Shown here in pieces: positions 1 to 8,000 of a DNA stretch of 64,000 bases (the stretch's first letter is position 1; each line of letters begins with the position of its first letter). Origin of the DNA: CAVREM01 sp963728825. GTDB taxonomy: Bacteria; Acidobacteriota; Vicinamibacteria; Vicinamibacterales; CAVVIG01. The translations under genes were made by a program, and so were the position numbers. Location of the stretch: contig CAVSLA010000004.1 in the NCBI GenBank assembly GCA_963728825.1, positions 1,550,001-1,614,000 of the forward strand. The letters run 5' to 3'. A model generated the notes under the pieces. It ran no database searches. It was not told the DNA's origin and saw only the letters and a list, made by a program, of their open reading frames with translations.

Positions 1-1
1 C

Positions 2-1876
2 GGCGATACCCCGTTCCAGTTCTGGATTCCGTTCGCCTTGCCGATCACCGCCGCTGCTCCGCAGCCGGCCTCCGGGTTGGTGGCTCGGCTCGCCGCCGGC
101 GTTTCCCCAGAGACAGCGGCGGCGGAAGTTGGCGCCATCGTCACTGATCTTCTCGCGCTGCCGTCAGGGACGGCGTACGAGTTCGTGCGCGATCATGACG
201 AGCTGGTGACTCCCGTCAGACCGGCGCTGCTCCTGCTGATGGCGGCAGTCGTGTTCGTCCTGCTGATTGCCTGCGTCAACGTCACGAACCTGCTGCTCGC
301 CCGAACGGCATCTCGGCAGCGGGAGATCGCGATCAGGGTGGCTCTGGGCGCCGGACGCTCGAGAGTAGTGCGGCAGCTGCTGATTGAAAGCGCGACGCTG
401 GCCGCGGCCGGGAGCATCGCCGGCACGGCGTTCGCTTTCGGTGCGGTTCAACTGCTCCGCTCGCTCGCGACCACACTCTCCCGGATGGATCTTGGCATCC
501 AGCTCCCTTTTCCACGACTCGATGAAATCGCGGTCGACGCGACGGCGCTCGCTTATGCGATCGCGGTCTCGCTTGCCGCCGGCGTCGGATGCGGCCTGGC
601 ACCAGCGCTGTGGTTCAGCCGGCCGCGCGTCGAAGCGTTGAAGCAGAGCGCGGCGCTCACTTCGAGCGGACCAGGGTTCGCCCGTAACCGGCTGCGCGCC
701 TTGCTGGTCGTCACGGAAATCGCCATGGCGCTGGTTCTGCTGATCGGGGCGGGACTTCTGATCCGCAGTTTCAGAACGCTGGTCAGCGGCGACCGCGGTT
801 ACACCGCGAACCAGGTCATCACCTTCCAGGTGGGCCTGCCGACCGATCGGTACCCACCAGACCGGCTGAAACCGTTTGCGGACGATCTTGTCAACCGTCT
901 GCGGACGGTCCCCGGCGTACGCGCGGCCGCGTTCGCACGGCAGGTGCCGCTGATCGCGATCGAGGAAAGCGCGTCGTTTCGACCTCGGGTGGATGCGCCG
1001 ATGCCGCCAGCAGGACCCGGCGCCGATGCGCGTCTGGTGAGCTGGGGATATTTCGAGGTGATGAGGATTCCGATGGTCGCCGGACGCGGCCTTCAGGAAT
1101 CGGACGCTGCGGGGGCCACTCGCGTACTGGTCATCAACGAGGCGCTCGCCCGCCGTGACTTCGCGGCGGCCGATCCGATCGGCCGGCTCGTCTACGCGGG
1201 CCGCGATGCTGAGCCGTGGGTCATCGTCGGCGTGGCGAAGGACATCCGGCAGAATGGCCTCGACCAGCCGCCGCGTCCACAGTTCTTCGCTGACTATCGC
1301 CAGTGGCCCGAGCAGAACGGTCCCTCGTTCACCTTTCTGGGTCCCTACTACGCGGTTCGACATGACGGCGACGAAGTCGGCGTCGTCGGGCGCGTTCGCG
1401 AAACTCTCCGTCTGGCCGATCCGGAGGCCGGCCTCTTCAACGTCGCGACGATGAATCAGATCGTGTCGAACCGCGTGTCGCGCCCGAGGATGTACGCGGT
1501 GCTGCTGGGGCTATTTGCGGCGGTGGCAGCGATCCTGGCGCTGATCGGGCTCTACGGTGTGATGGCCTATTCGGTGACGCAGCGGACCCGCGAAATCGGC
1601 ATCCGGATCGCGCTCGGCGCGCGGCGGGTGGAGGTCATGCGGCTGGTGCTCGGGCAGAGCCTGCTTCTCACTTTGATCGGAATCATCGCGGGAGTGGCGG
1701 GCGCGGCCATGATGGCCGGGATTCTCCGGGGCCTGTTGTACGGCGTCGAACCGCTCGACGTGTCAACCTTCGCCGTCGTGGCGCTGGTGTTCGCCGCGAC
1801 AGCGCTGGCCGCCGCCTACGTCCCGGCGCGCCGCGCGACCAGGGTCGACCCGCTTCTGGCGATCCGCAGCGAGTGA
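2..1876 (+). CDS. ABC transporter permease, MacB/FtsX type (ADOP), 5' end outside window
   Basis: This is the 3' part of an inner-membrane permease; the frame is open to the left edge, so the true start lies upstream. About 624 residues are visible. A first FtsX module follows a membrane segment near residues 75-100 and carries QREIAIRVALGA. A periplasmic MacB-like core domain spans roughly residues 260-430. A second FtsX module near the C-terminus repeats the signature as TREIGIRIALGA. Two FtsX modules in one chain without an ATPase domain is the layout of the acidobacterial duplicated orphan permeases. The substrate is unknown; the family resembles MacB-type efflux or lipoprotein export permeases. 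No partner ATPase is present in the window. Confidence 0.9.
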   Translation, partial: GDTPFQFWIPFALPITAAAPQPASGLVARLAAGVSPETAAAEVGAIVTDLLALPSGTAYEFVRDHDELVTPVRPALLLLMAAVVFVLLIACVNVTNLLLARTASRQREIAIRVALGAGRSRVVRQLLIESATLAAAGSIAGTAFAFGAVQLLRSLATTLSRMDLGIQLPFPRLDEIAVDATALAYAIAVSLAAGVGCGLAPALWFSRPRVEALKQSAALTSSGPGFARNRLRALLVVTEIAMALVLLIGAGLLIRSFRTLVSGDRGYTANQVITFQVGLPTDRYPPDRLKPFADDLVNRLRTVPGVRAAAFARQVPLIAIEESASFRPRVDAPMPPAGPGADARLVSWGYFEVMRIPMVAGRGLQESDAAGATRVLVINEALARRDFAAADPIGRLVYAGRDAEPWVIVGVAKDIRQNGLDQPPRPQFFADYRQWPEQNGPSFTFLGPYYAVRHDGDEVGVVGRVRETLRLADPEAGLFNVATMNQIVSNRVSRPRMYAVLLGLFAAVAAILALIGLYGVMAYSVTQRTREIGIRIALGARRVEVMRLVLGQSLLLTLIGIIAGVAGAAMMAGILRGLLYGVEPLDVSTFAVVALVFAATALAAAYVPARRATRVDPLLAIRSE

Positions 1877-1888
1877 GGGGTCGTCCGG

Positions 1889-2431
1889 CTACGAGCTCTT
1901 CTTGAGCTGCGCGATGAGCGCCATGAGCATCTCCGCATAGCGCTCGTCGGCGCCGGCGAAGATCTTCATGTACTCCTGTTCGGACAGCTTCTGGCGGCCC
2001 CATTCGCCATCGAACATCATCCGCTTGCCCGAGGCTTCGTACATGTCCATCGGGTTGTTGTCGGCCGGCTTGGCGAACAACCCGTTGGCGCTCAGGTCCT
2101 CGACGAAGATCTTCGATGCGGCCACGCCCGCGCTATTGAGCTCGATGTAGACATCGCGGTACTCGCCCTTCGCCAATCGCGGATCGAGCAGCGTGGGGGC
2201 GGGGTACTGCGCCGCGACGACCAGCAGCTGCACCCCGGGGATATGCAACGCACCGACGTAGATGTCCGGGTGGGTTGGATCCTTGGCGGCGACGCTATCG
2301 AGCTTTCCGGCGGCCAGCGCCGACGCCAGCTGCCTGGCCAATGGTGCCGATTTCGACTCCTGGGCGAGCGCTGCTCCGCAGACACCAAGCACGAACGCGC
2401 CGGCCAGACATCCTCGCACGATCGCTTTCAT
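1889..2431 (-). CDS. Hypothetical secreted protein with signal peptide
   Basis: A protein of about 180 residues of unknown function. I chose the ATG at 2431 because a GGGAGGG ribosome binding site lies just upstream and the protein then begins with a clean signal peptide (MKAIVRG, hydrophobic core, cleavage after ALAQ). The frame stays open to 2464 but the extra residues are not signal-like. The mature part is mixed alpha/beta in composition, has no cysteine and shows no motif I recognise. It ends 12 bases beyond the convergent permease gene. Confidence 0.7.
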   Translation of the reverse strand: MKAIVRGCLAGAFVLGVCGAALAQESKSAPLARQLASALAAGKLDSVAAKDPTHPDIYVGALHIPGVQLLVVAAQYPAPTLLDPRLAKGEYRDVYIELNSAGVAASKIFVEDLSANGLFAKPADNNPMDMYEASGKRMMFDGEWGRQKLSEQEYMKIFAGADERYAEMLMALIAQLKKSS

Positions 2432-2501
2432 GGACCCTCCCGTGGTATGCCGGAGTTCTATCACTCCGCGCGGTCAGGTTCAAGATGTCGTGGCAGGTGT
2501 T

Positions 2502-2921
2502 TTAGATGAAGAGGGCGTCGTCGTCGTCGGCGCGCGATCTGGCCCGGGCGGACCGGAAACCGCGCACCGCCGACATCGCGGCGCGGAAGGCGGCCACCAC
2601 GGCGGCGCCCTCGCGGGCCCCGCCCGCTGCGGCATTCTGGAGGGTATTCAGCGTCCGGTCCAGGCGGGCGGCAATATCGGCCAGAATGGCGTCGATGCGC
2701 TCCATCTGCGTCAGGCCCAGCGCGCTGGCGCGCGCGGCATCCCGTCCGACTGCATCGAGCTGCTCGAACAGCGGTTTCAGGTCGCGCTGCACCTCGTTCG
2801 CGACGCGCTCGAGGCTGCGGGTCAGCCGTCCTGCCGCCACCAGCACTGCGACCTGCGCGACCGCGGCGACGAGCGACGAGACCGCGATCACCCCCAGAAA
2901 GACGACCGCCCAGTCGCTCAC
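2502..2921 (-). CDS. DUF948-like membrane-anchored coiled-coil protein
   Basis: A protein of 139 residues with one N-terminal membrane segment (about residues 6-30) followed by a helical region rich in Arg, Glu and Leu and an acidic tail (DDDD). The layout matches small DUF948-type envelope proteins. It starts with GTG and overlaps the stop of the YtxH-like gene by four bases (GTGA), so the two are probably translationally coupled. Function unknown; the pairing with a YtxH-like protein suggests an envelope or stress role, which is inference. Confidence 0.65.
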   Translation of the reverse strand: MSDWAVVFLGVIAVSSLVAAVAQVAVLVAAGRLTRSLERVANEVQRDLKPLFEQLDAVGRDAARASALGLTQMERIDAILADIAARLDRTLNTLQNAAAGGAREGAAVVAAFRAAMSAVRGFRSARARSRADDDDALFI

Positions 2922-3193
2922 GCGTGCTCTCGTGACCGCGCCTGCTGATAAGCCTCGCGCCCGCGTTCGACCGCGGTGGCCAGCGTGTCACGGCCCTGTT
3001 TGATGGCTTCGCGGCCTTTCTCGGCCGCTTCAGCCGCCCGCGCGCGTCCCTCGCGCGCTCGTTCGCCCAGATATTCCCGCGTATCGCGTCCGCTGGCCGG
3101 GGCATACAGCAGCGCGACCGCTGCGCCGCTCACCGCGCCCAGGATGAACGCCAGAAGAACACTGCCAGCTCCCGCCCCTTCGTCTCTGGCCAT
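2918..3193 (-). CDS. YtxH domain-containing small membrane protein
   Basis: A 91-residue protein with a glycine/alanine-rich membrane segment near residues 10-28, followed directly by LYAPASGRDTR, the typical YtxH signature (LYAPxSGxxTR). The rest is a charged helix with repeated RAREGRARAAEAAEKG-type heptads. YtxH-like proteins occur in general stress operons, but the biochemical role is not known. It lies 8 bases after the mlaD-like gene on the same strand and overlaps the next gene by four bases, so it may be the tail of the mla operon. Confidence 0.75.
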   Translation of the reverse strand: MARDEGAGAGSVLLAFILGAVSGAAVALLYAPASGRDTREYLGERAREGRARAAEAAEKGREAIKQGRDTLATAVERGREAYQQARSREHA

Positions 3194-3201
3194 TGCGCCC
3201 C

Positions 3202-4242
3202 CTAGAAAATACTCACCCGCACCGTCAGGTACTTCCGAGGATCCTTCTTTATCTCGGCGATGAGCGCTGAGATCTCGGTGGTGACTTTGTTCATGTTCTC
3301 ATATAACGCGGCGTCTTTCAGCAAGTGGCCGGCGGTCCCCTCGCCGGCGTTCAGACGCGCGACCAGGTTGTCGAGCCGGTCCGATACCGAGTTCAGGCGG
3401 TTGAACAACGCCGGGTCGTTGATCAACTTTCCGGCCGTGCCGTCGCTGGAATTCAATCGACCGGCGACCGCGTCGAAGTTCGCGGTGGCCGACGTCAGAG
3501 ACTTGGAAAAGGCGTCGTCCTTCAGCAACTTGCCCAGGCTCCCCTCCCCCGAGTTGATCTGACGCGTCAGCGTCTCGATGTTCGCGAGCGATGCCTCGAG
3601 CGACTCCGCGGCGCGGCGATCGTTCAGCAGCCGCCCCAGGGTGCCGCGCCCCTGGCGCAGGCCGTTCATCAGCGCCCCGGCGCTGGCCGCGAACTGGCGC
3701 AGCTCGACGTAGAGCTGTTCGTCAGTCATGAGACGCCCGACCGTTCCGCGTCCGCCCCGGACGTCCGCGATCAGGCTCGTCAGATTGTCGAGGCCCTCGC
3801 CGACCTCGGTCGCCAGGTCGGTGATCTGCGCCGCCTGGCGTCCCTGTGGCACGTAGCCCCATTCGGGCAGCGGGGTCCCGGTGGTCGACGCGGTGATGTC
3901 GACGGCACTCTCGCCCAGCAGCGACACCGAGCCGAGCGTCGCGACAGAATCGGTCGTGATGCGCTCACGGACGTCCTGACTGACTTCGAACGTCACCTCG
4001 ACCTGATTGCCGGCGAGGGTGGTGTTGGTCACGGTGCCGACATCGAGGCCCGCAACGCGGACCGGCGAGCCCGCTTTCAATCCCGGCACGCTCGCGAAAC
4101 GCGTCTTGAGCGAATAGCGCTGCCAGGGGAAGCCGCGGTCGCCGGTCAGAAAGAATACCGTGACCGCGGCAATCACGACGGCAATGATGGTCAGGGCGCC
4201 GATTTTCAGCTCGGACCAGGCTAGCGACCGTGTACGCGGCAT
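3202..4242 (-). CDS. mlaD: MlaD/MCE-family lipid transport protein
   Basis: Periplasmic substrate-binding component of an MlaFED/MCE lipid transporter, 346 residues. An N-terminal membrane anchor (about residues 14-32) is followed by a single MCE domain containing VPGLKAGSPVRVAGLDVGTV. The C-terminal half is built from about five degenerate repeats of 35-40 residues with the core GxGTxGxLLxD, each predicted helical. MCE proteins form hexameric rings, so these repeats could form a long helical barrel or needle. It lies downstream of mlaE and mlaF on the same strand, which matches the expected operon. Confidence 0.9.
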   Translation of the reverse strand: MPRTRSLAWSELKIGALTIIAVVIAAVTVFFLTGDRGFPWQRYSLKTRFASVPGLKAGSPVRVAGLDVGTVTNTTLAGNQVEVTFEVSQDVRERITTDSVATLGSVSLLGESAVDITASTTGTPLPEWGYVPQGRQAAQITDLATEVGEGLDNLTSLIADVRGGRGTVGRLMTDEQLYVELRQFAASAGALMNGLRQGRGTLGRLLNDRRAAESLEASLANIETLTRQINSGEGSLGKLLKDDAFSKSLTSATANFDAVAGRLNSSDGTAGKLINDPALFNRLNSVSDRLDNLVARLNAGEGTAGHLLKDAALYENMNKVTTEISALIAEIKKDPRKYLTVRVSIF

Positions 4243-4297
4243 AAGTCCATCCCCTCAATGGTGATCTCCGCCGCCGGGCGGAGGTGAAGCATTCCTG

Positions 4298-5152
4298 TCA
4301 TGACAGGAACGTCTCCAGATACGGATCTTTCGAATTACGCAAACTGTCGGCGTCGCCCTCGAAGACCAGCAGGCCGTCCCGAAGCATCAGGAATTCGGCC
4401 TCGCTTTCCTTCCGATCGTCAGCGGCGACAATCTGGATGTCGCCGTTCTGCCTGACCGCGCGGTGCGTCGCGATGTAGAACGCATCGCGCAGCTGGTGCG
4501 TGACGAGAATCGAGCTGACGTTCTCGAGATCGCGCAGCTTGATGATCTCGTCGTCGACCGTCGTGGCGGTAATCGGGTCGAGTCCGGTGGTCGGCTCGTC
4601 GTAGAGCAGGATCTTCGGCTTGGCGGCCATCGCGCGGGCGATGGCGACGCGGCGCCGTTGTCCGCCCGAGAGCGCCGACGGCATGCGATCGATGAACTCG
4701 GCCAGGCCAACGAAGCCGAGCACTTCGCGCACCCGTGTCTCGATCTGATCGAGCGGCATGTCGGTCTCTTCGTAGAGACGATAGCCGACGTTCTCCCGCA
4801 CCGTCAGCGAGTCGAACAGTGCGCCCTCCTGGAAGACCATGCCGACATCGGCCCGGATGCGCATCAGCTCCTGTTCAGGCAGCTGGTCGACGCGAAAGCC
4901 GTTCACCCAGACCACGCCGGCATCGGCGCGCAGCAGACCCAGAATGATCTTGAGCGTCAGCGATTTCCCCGCGCCGCTCGCGCCCAGCAGAATCTTCGTA
5001 TGGCCGGCCAGCAGCGTGAAGCTCACGTCGCGCAGGATCACCTTCTCGTCGAACGCCAGGGACACATGATCGAGGACGATGACCGGCGCGTTCCGGTCGT
5101 TGAGCGCCTCGGCGGCGGTGACGGTTCCGCTGGCGTACCGATCCATCGTCAT
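4298..5152 (-). CDS. mlaF: MlaF-type ABC transporter ATP-binding protein
   Basis: Cytoplasmic ATPase that drives the MlaE permease, 284 residues. Visible motifs: Walker A GASGAGKS, signature LSGGQRRRVAIARAM, Walker B ILLYDEPTTGLD and the H-loop ILVTHQLRDA. The TTGLDP sequence after Walker B and the acidic C-terminal extension are typical of MlaF/Ttg2A. The start codon is one base from the mlaE stop region, so the two are transcribed together. A second in-frame ATG two codons downstream is an equally possible start. Confidence 0.93.
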   Translation of the reverse strand: MTMDRYASGTVTAAEALNDRNAPVIVLDHVSLAFDEKVILRDVSFTLLAGHTKILLGASGAGKSLTLKIILGLLRADAGVVWVNGFRVDQLPEQELMRIRADVGMVFQEGALFDSLTVRENVGYRLYEETDMPLDQIETRVREVLGFVGLAEFIDRMPSALSGGQRRRVAIARAMAAKPKILLYDEPTTGLDPITATTVDDEIIKLRDLENVSSILVTHQLRDAFYIATHRAVRQNGDIQIVAADDRKESEAEFLMLRDGLLVFEGDADSLRNSKDPYLETFLS

Positions 5153-5153
5153 C

Positions 5154-5912
5154 TCAGTACATCACCGAGATCAGCACGCGCGTCACGAAGAAGTCGACCG
5201 CGATCACCCCGACCGATCCGCCGACCACCGAGACCGTCGTCGCCCGTCCGACGCCCTGCGTGCCACCTTGGGTCCGCAGGCCGACGTGGCACGCGATGGT
5301 GACGATGACGAAGCCCAGAACGAACGGCTTGATGAGGCCCATCCAGATGTCTTCCATGTAGAGCGCCTCGAAAATCGACGACCAGTAGAGGCCGCTCGCC
5401 ACCTGCAGCTGATAGCGCGCCACGATCCAGCCGCCGAGGATGCCGACGAAGTCGGATATGACGGTCAGCACCGGCGCCATGACGATGCCGGCGAGCACGC
5501 GGGGAACAACGAGCTTGCGGATCGGATCGGTGCCGAGCGCCCGCAGCGCATTGATTTGATCGGTCACCACCATCGACCCCAGCTCGGCGGCGATGCCCGA
5601 CCCGACTCGGCCGGTGAGCATCAGGCCGGTCAGCACCGGACCGAGCTCCTTGATCATCGACGCGCTGACCAGCCGGCCGACCACCGGCCTGGCGCCGAAC
5701 TGGTCGAGGGTCAGGCCGCTCTGCAGCGCGAGGACCGCGCCGGTAAAAAAGCCGGTCAAGAGCACCACCGTCAACGATTGCACCCCGACGGCGTCGAGCT
5801 GTTCGACGATATCGTGCCGGTAGTGCGGCGGGGTGAAGATGCCCCGCAGCGCAGCTGTGGTCAGCCGGACGTACTCCTGGACTTCCAGCGCTGCTTGTTT
5901 GAGCTTGTTCAC
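5154..5912 (-). CDS. mlaE: MlaE-type ABC transporter permease
   Basis: Inner-membrane permease of the lipid transport system, 252 residues with five or six hydrophobic segments. The family hallmarks are present: an N-terminal amphipathic helix, the central VVTDQINALRALGTDPI segment that contacts the ATPase, and the C-terminal TQGVGRATTVSVV stretch. It begins with GTG and overlaps the uvrB stop by four bases (GTGA), so translation is probably coupled to uvrB. The complex would move phospholipid or another hydrophobic substrate between the membranes; the direction cannot be read from sequence. Confidence 0.93.
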   Translation of the reverse strand: MNKLKQAALEVQEYVRLTTAALRGIFTPPHYRHDIVEQLDAVGVQSLTVVLLTGFFTGAVLALQSGLTLDQFGARPVVGRLVSASMIKELGPVLTGLMLTGRVGSGIAAELGSMVVTDQINALRALGTDPIRKLVVPRVLAGIVMAPVLTVISDFVGILGGWIVARYQLQVASGLYWSSIFEALYMEDIWMGLIKPFVLGFVIVTIACHVGLRTQGGTQGVGRATTVSVVGGSVGVIAVDFFVTRVLISVMY

Positions 5913-7930
5913 GCCCGCCGAGCCTGTCGAGGTAGTCCGAGCTCGGGATTCCGAAGACGCTTGATGTCGTCGCGGAGCCCGGCGGCCTTTTCGAAGTCGA
6001 GGTTAGTGGCGGCCGCGCGCATCTCGTCCTGGAGCTTGGCAATATACGCGTCAAGCTGCTGCTGGTTGTGGAATCGCTCGGTCCCGTCGAGTGTCGCCGC
6101 CGGCGTGAAGTAATCCAGCTCGCCCGCGCCGGCCATCCCTTCGTCGATGGCTTTGACGATCGACTGAGGGGTAATGCCGTGCTCCAGATTGTAGGCCTGC
6201 TGCAGCGCCCGGCGACGGTCGGTCTCGCCGATCGCGCCGCGCATCGAATCGGTCATGGCATCGGCGTACATGATGACCCGACCATTCACATTGCGCGCCG
6301 CCCGGCCGGAGGTCTGGATGAGCGACCCGGCCGACCGCAGGAACCCTTCCTTATCCGCGTCGAGGATCGCCACCAACGACACTTCCGGGAGATCGAGGCC
6401 CTCGCGAAGCAGGTTGATACCGACGAGCACGTCGAACTCGCCGCGCCGCAGGTCCCGCAGAATCTGCACGCGCTCCAGCGTTTCGATATCGGAGTGCAGG
6501 TAGCGGACCCGAACCCCGAGCTCCTGGTAGTACTGCGTGAGATCCTCGGCCATCCGCTTGGTCAGCGTCGTCACGAGCACCCGTTCTCTCCTGGCGGCAC
6601 GCGTGCGGATCTCCTGCAGCAGATCGTCGACCTGGCCCTTGACCGGCCGCACGTCGATCGGCGGATCGATCAGGCCGGTCGGCCGGATGATCTGCTCGAC
6701 GACGACGCCCTGCGAGCGTCTGAGCTCGTAGGGGCCAGGCGTGGCCGAGACGAACACGACCTGCCCGACGCGCGTTTCCCATTCCTCGAAATTCAGTGGC
6801 CGGTTGTCCAGCGCGGACGGCAGGCGGAATCCGTAGGCCACCAGCACTTCCTTCCGCGAACGGTCTCCAAAATACATGCCGCGAACCTGTGGCACCGTCT
6901 GGTGACTCTCGTCGACGATGATCAGCGCATCCTTCGGGAGGTAGTCGAGCAGCGTCGGCGGCGGCTCACCCGGAGCGCGGCCGGTGAGGTGGCGCGCGTA
7001 GTTCTCGATGCCATGGCAGTAGCCAATCTCGCGAATCATCTCGAGATCGAACATCGTCCGCTGGTGCAGGCGTTGCGCTTCGAGCAGCTTGCCTTCGGAC
7101 TCGAGTTTCGACCGGTACCAGGCGAGCTCCTCCTTGATCGTTTCGACGGCCTTCCGGGTGCGGTCCCGCGGGGCGACGAAGTGCGACTTCGGATAGACGG
7201 CAATCTTGTCGTGGCGCCGCAGCTTCTTGCCGGTGAGCGCGTCGAACGAGATCAACTCGTCCACTTCGTCGCCGAACAACTCGATGCGCAGGCCCTGCTC
7301 CTCGTACGAGGGGTAGACCTCGATGATGTCGCCGCGCACCCGGAAGGTGCCGCGGCCAAACTCGTGGTCGTTGCGCTCGTACTGGATCTCGACGAGCTTC
7401 CGGAGGATCTCGTCGCGCGCAATCCGCTGGCCGCGCTCGAGCGGCAGCAGCATGCCGTAGTAGGCCTCCGGCGAGCCGAGGCCGTAGATGCACGAGACGC
7501 TGGCCACGATCACCACGTCGCGGCGTTCGAACAGCGAGCGCGTCGCCGACAGCCGCATCCGGTCGATTTCGTCGTTGATGGTCGCTTCCTTCTCGATGTA
7601 CGAGTCGGTCGCAGGCACGTAGGCTTCGGGCTGGTAATAATCGTAGTAGCTGACGAAATATTCGACCGCGTTCTCGGGAAAGAACCGCCGGAACTCCTGG
7701 AACAGCTGTGCGGCGAGCGTCTTGTTGTGGACCATGACCAGGGTCGGACGATTCACGGTGGCGATGGTGTTGGCCATCGTGAAGGTCTTGCCGGACCCGG
7801 TGACGCCGAGCAGCACCTGGTGCGAGTCGCCCCGCTCCAGTCCCTCGGTCAGCTCGCCAATCGCCCGCTGCTGGTCGCCGGCCAGCTCGAACTCGGACAC
7901 GAGGCGGAAGCGGTCATACACGGAAGGCAT
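5909..7930 (-). CDS. uvrB: Excinuclease ABC subunit B
   Basis: UvrB of nucleotide excision repair, 673 residues, a normal length. It has the helicase fold with Walker A GVTGSGKT, the damage-probing beta-hairpin region YYDYYQPEAYVPATDSYIEK, the DESH motif, and the C-terminal UVR domain (FEKAAGLRDDIKRLR) that binds UvrC. It acts with UvrA and UvrC, which are not in this window. It is the first gene of a run that continues into mlaE, an unusual coupling of DNA repair and lipid transport that may simply reflect compact packing. Confidence 0.98.
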   Translation of the reverse strand: MPSVYDRFRLVSEFELAGDQQRAIGELTEGLERGDSHQVLLGVTGSGKTFTMANTIATVNRPTLVMVHNKTLAAQLFQEFRRFFPENAVEYFVSYYDYYQPEAYVPATDSYIEKEATINDEIDRMRLSATRSLFERRDVVIVASVSCIYGLGSPEAYYGMLLPLERGQRIARDEILRKLVEIQYERNDHEFGRGTFRVRGDIIEVYPSYEEQGLRIELFGDEVDELISFDALTGKKLRRHDKIAVYPKSHFVAPRDRTRKAVETIKEELAWYRSKLESEGKLLEAQRLHQRTMFDLEMIREIGYCHGIENYARHLTGRAPGEPPPTLLDYLPKDALIIVDESHQTVPQVRGMYFGDRSRKEVLVAYGFRLPSALDNRPLNFEEWETRVGQVVFVSATPGPYELRRSQGVVVEQIIRPTGLIDPPIDVRPVKGQVDDLLQEIRTRAARRERVLVTTLTKRMAEDLTQYYQELGVRVRYLHSDIETLERVQILRDLRRGEFDVLVGINLLREGLDLPEVSLVAILDADKEGFLRSAGSLIQTSGRAARNVNGRVIMYADAMTDSMRGAIGETDRRRALQQAYNLEHGITPQSIVKAIDEGMAGAGELDYFTPAATLDGTERFHNQQQLDAYIAKLQDEMRAAATNLDFEKAAGLRDDIKRLRNPELGLPRQARRA

Positions 7931-7977
7931 GTGAATCTATGATCGTACCACGGCCGCGCGACAGCTCGGCCGGAGCG

Positions 7978-7983
7978 TATAAT
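7978..7983 (+). promoter_or_regulatory. Candidate -10 box for the TrkA-N/DHH gene
   Basis: A perfect TATAAT lies 17 bases before the ATG of the downstream gene, in the short region divergent from uvrB. The predicted transcript would have a leader of about 11 bases with no clear Shine-Dalgarno sequence. No good -35 box is visible. Confidence 0.4.
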
Positions 7984-8000
7984 CATCGATCGGGTCCACG

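Noticed and set aside
6068..7942. Plus-strand open frame of 624 codons opposite uvrB
   Set aside because: Antisense shadow of uvrB; no domain, no promoter and typical of GC-rich mirror frames.
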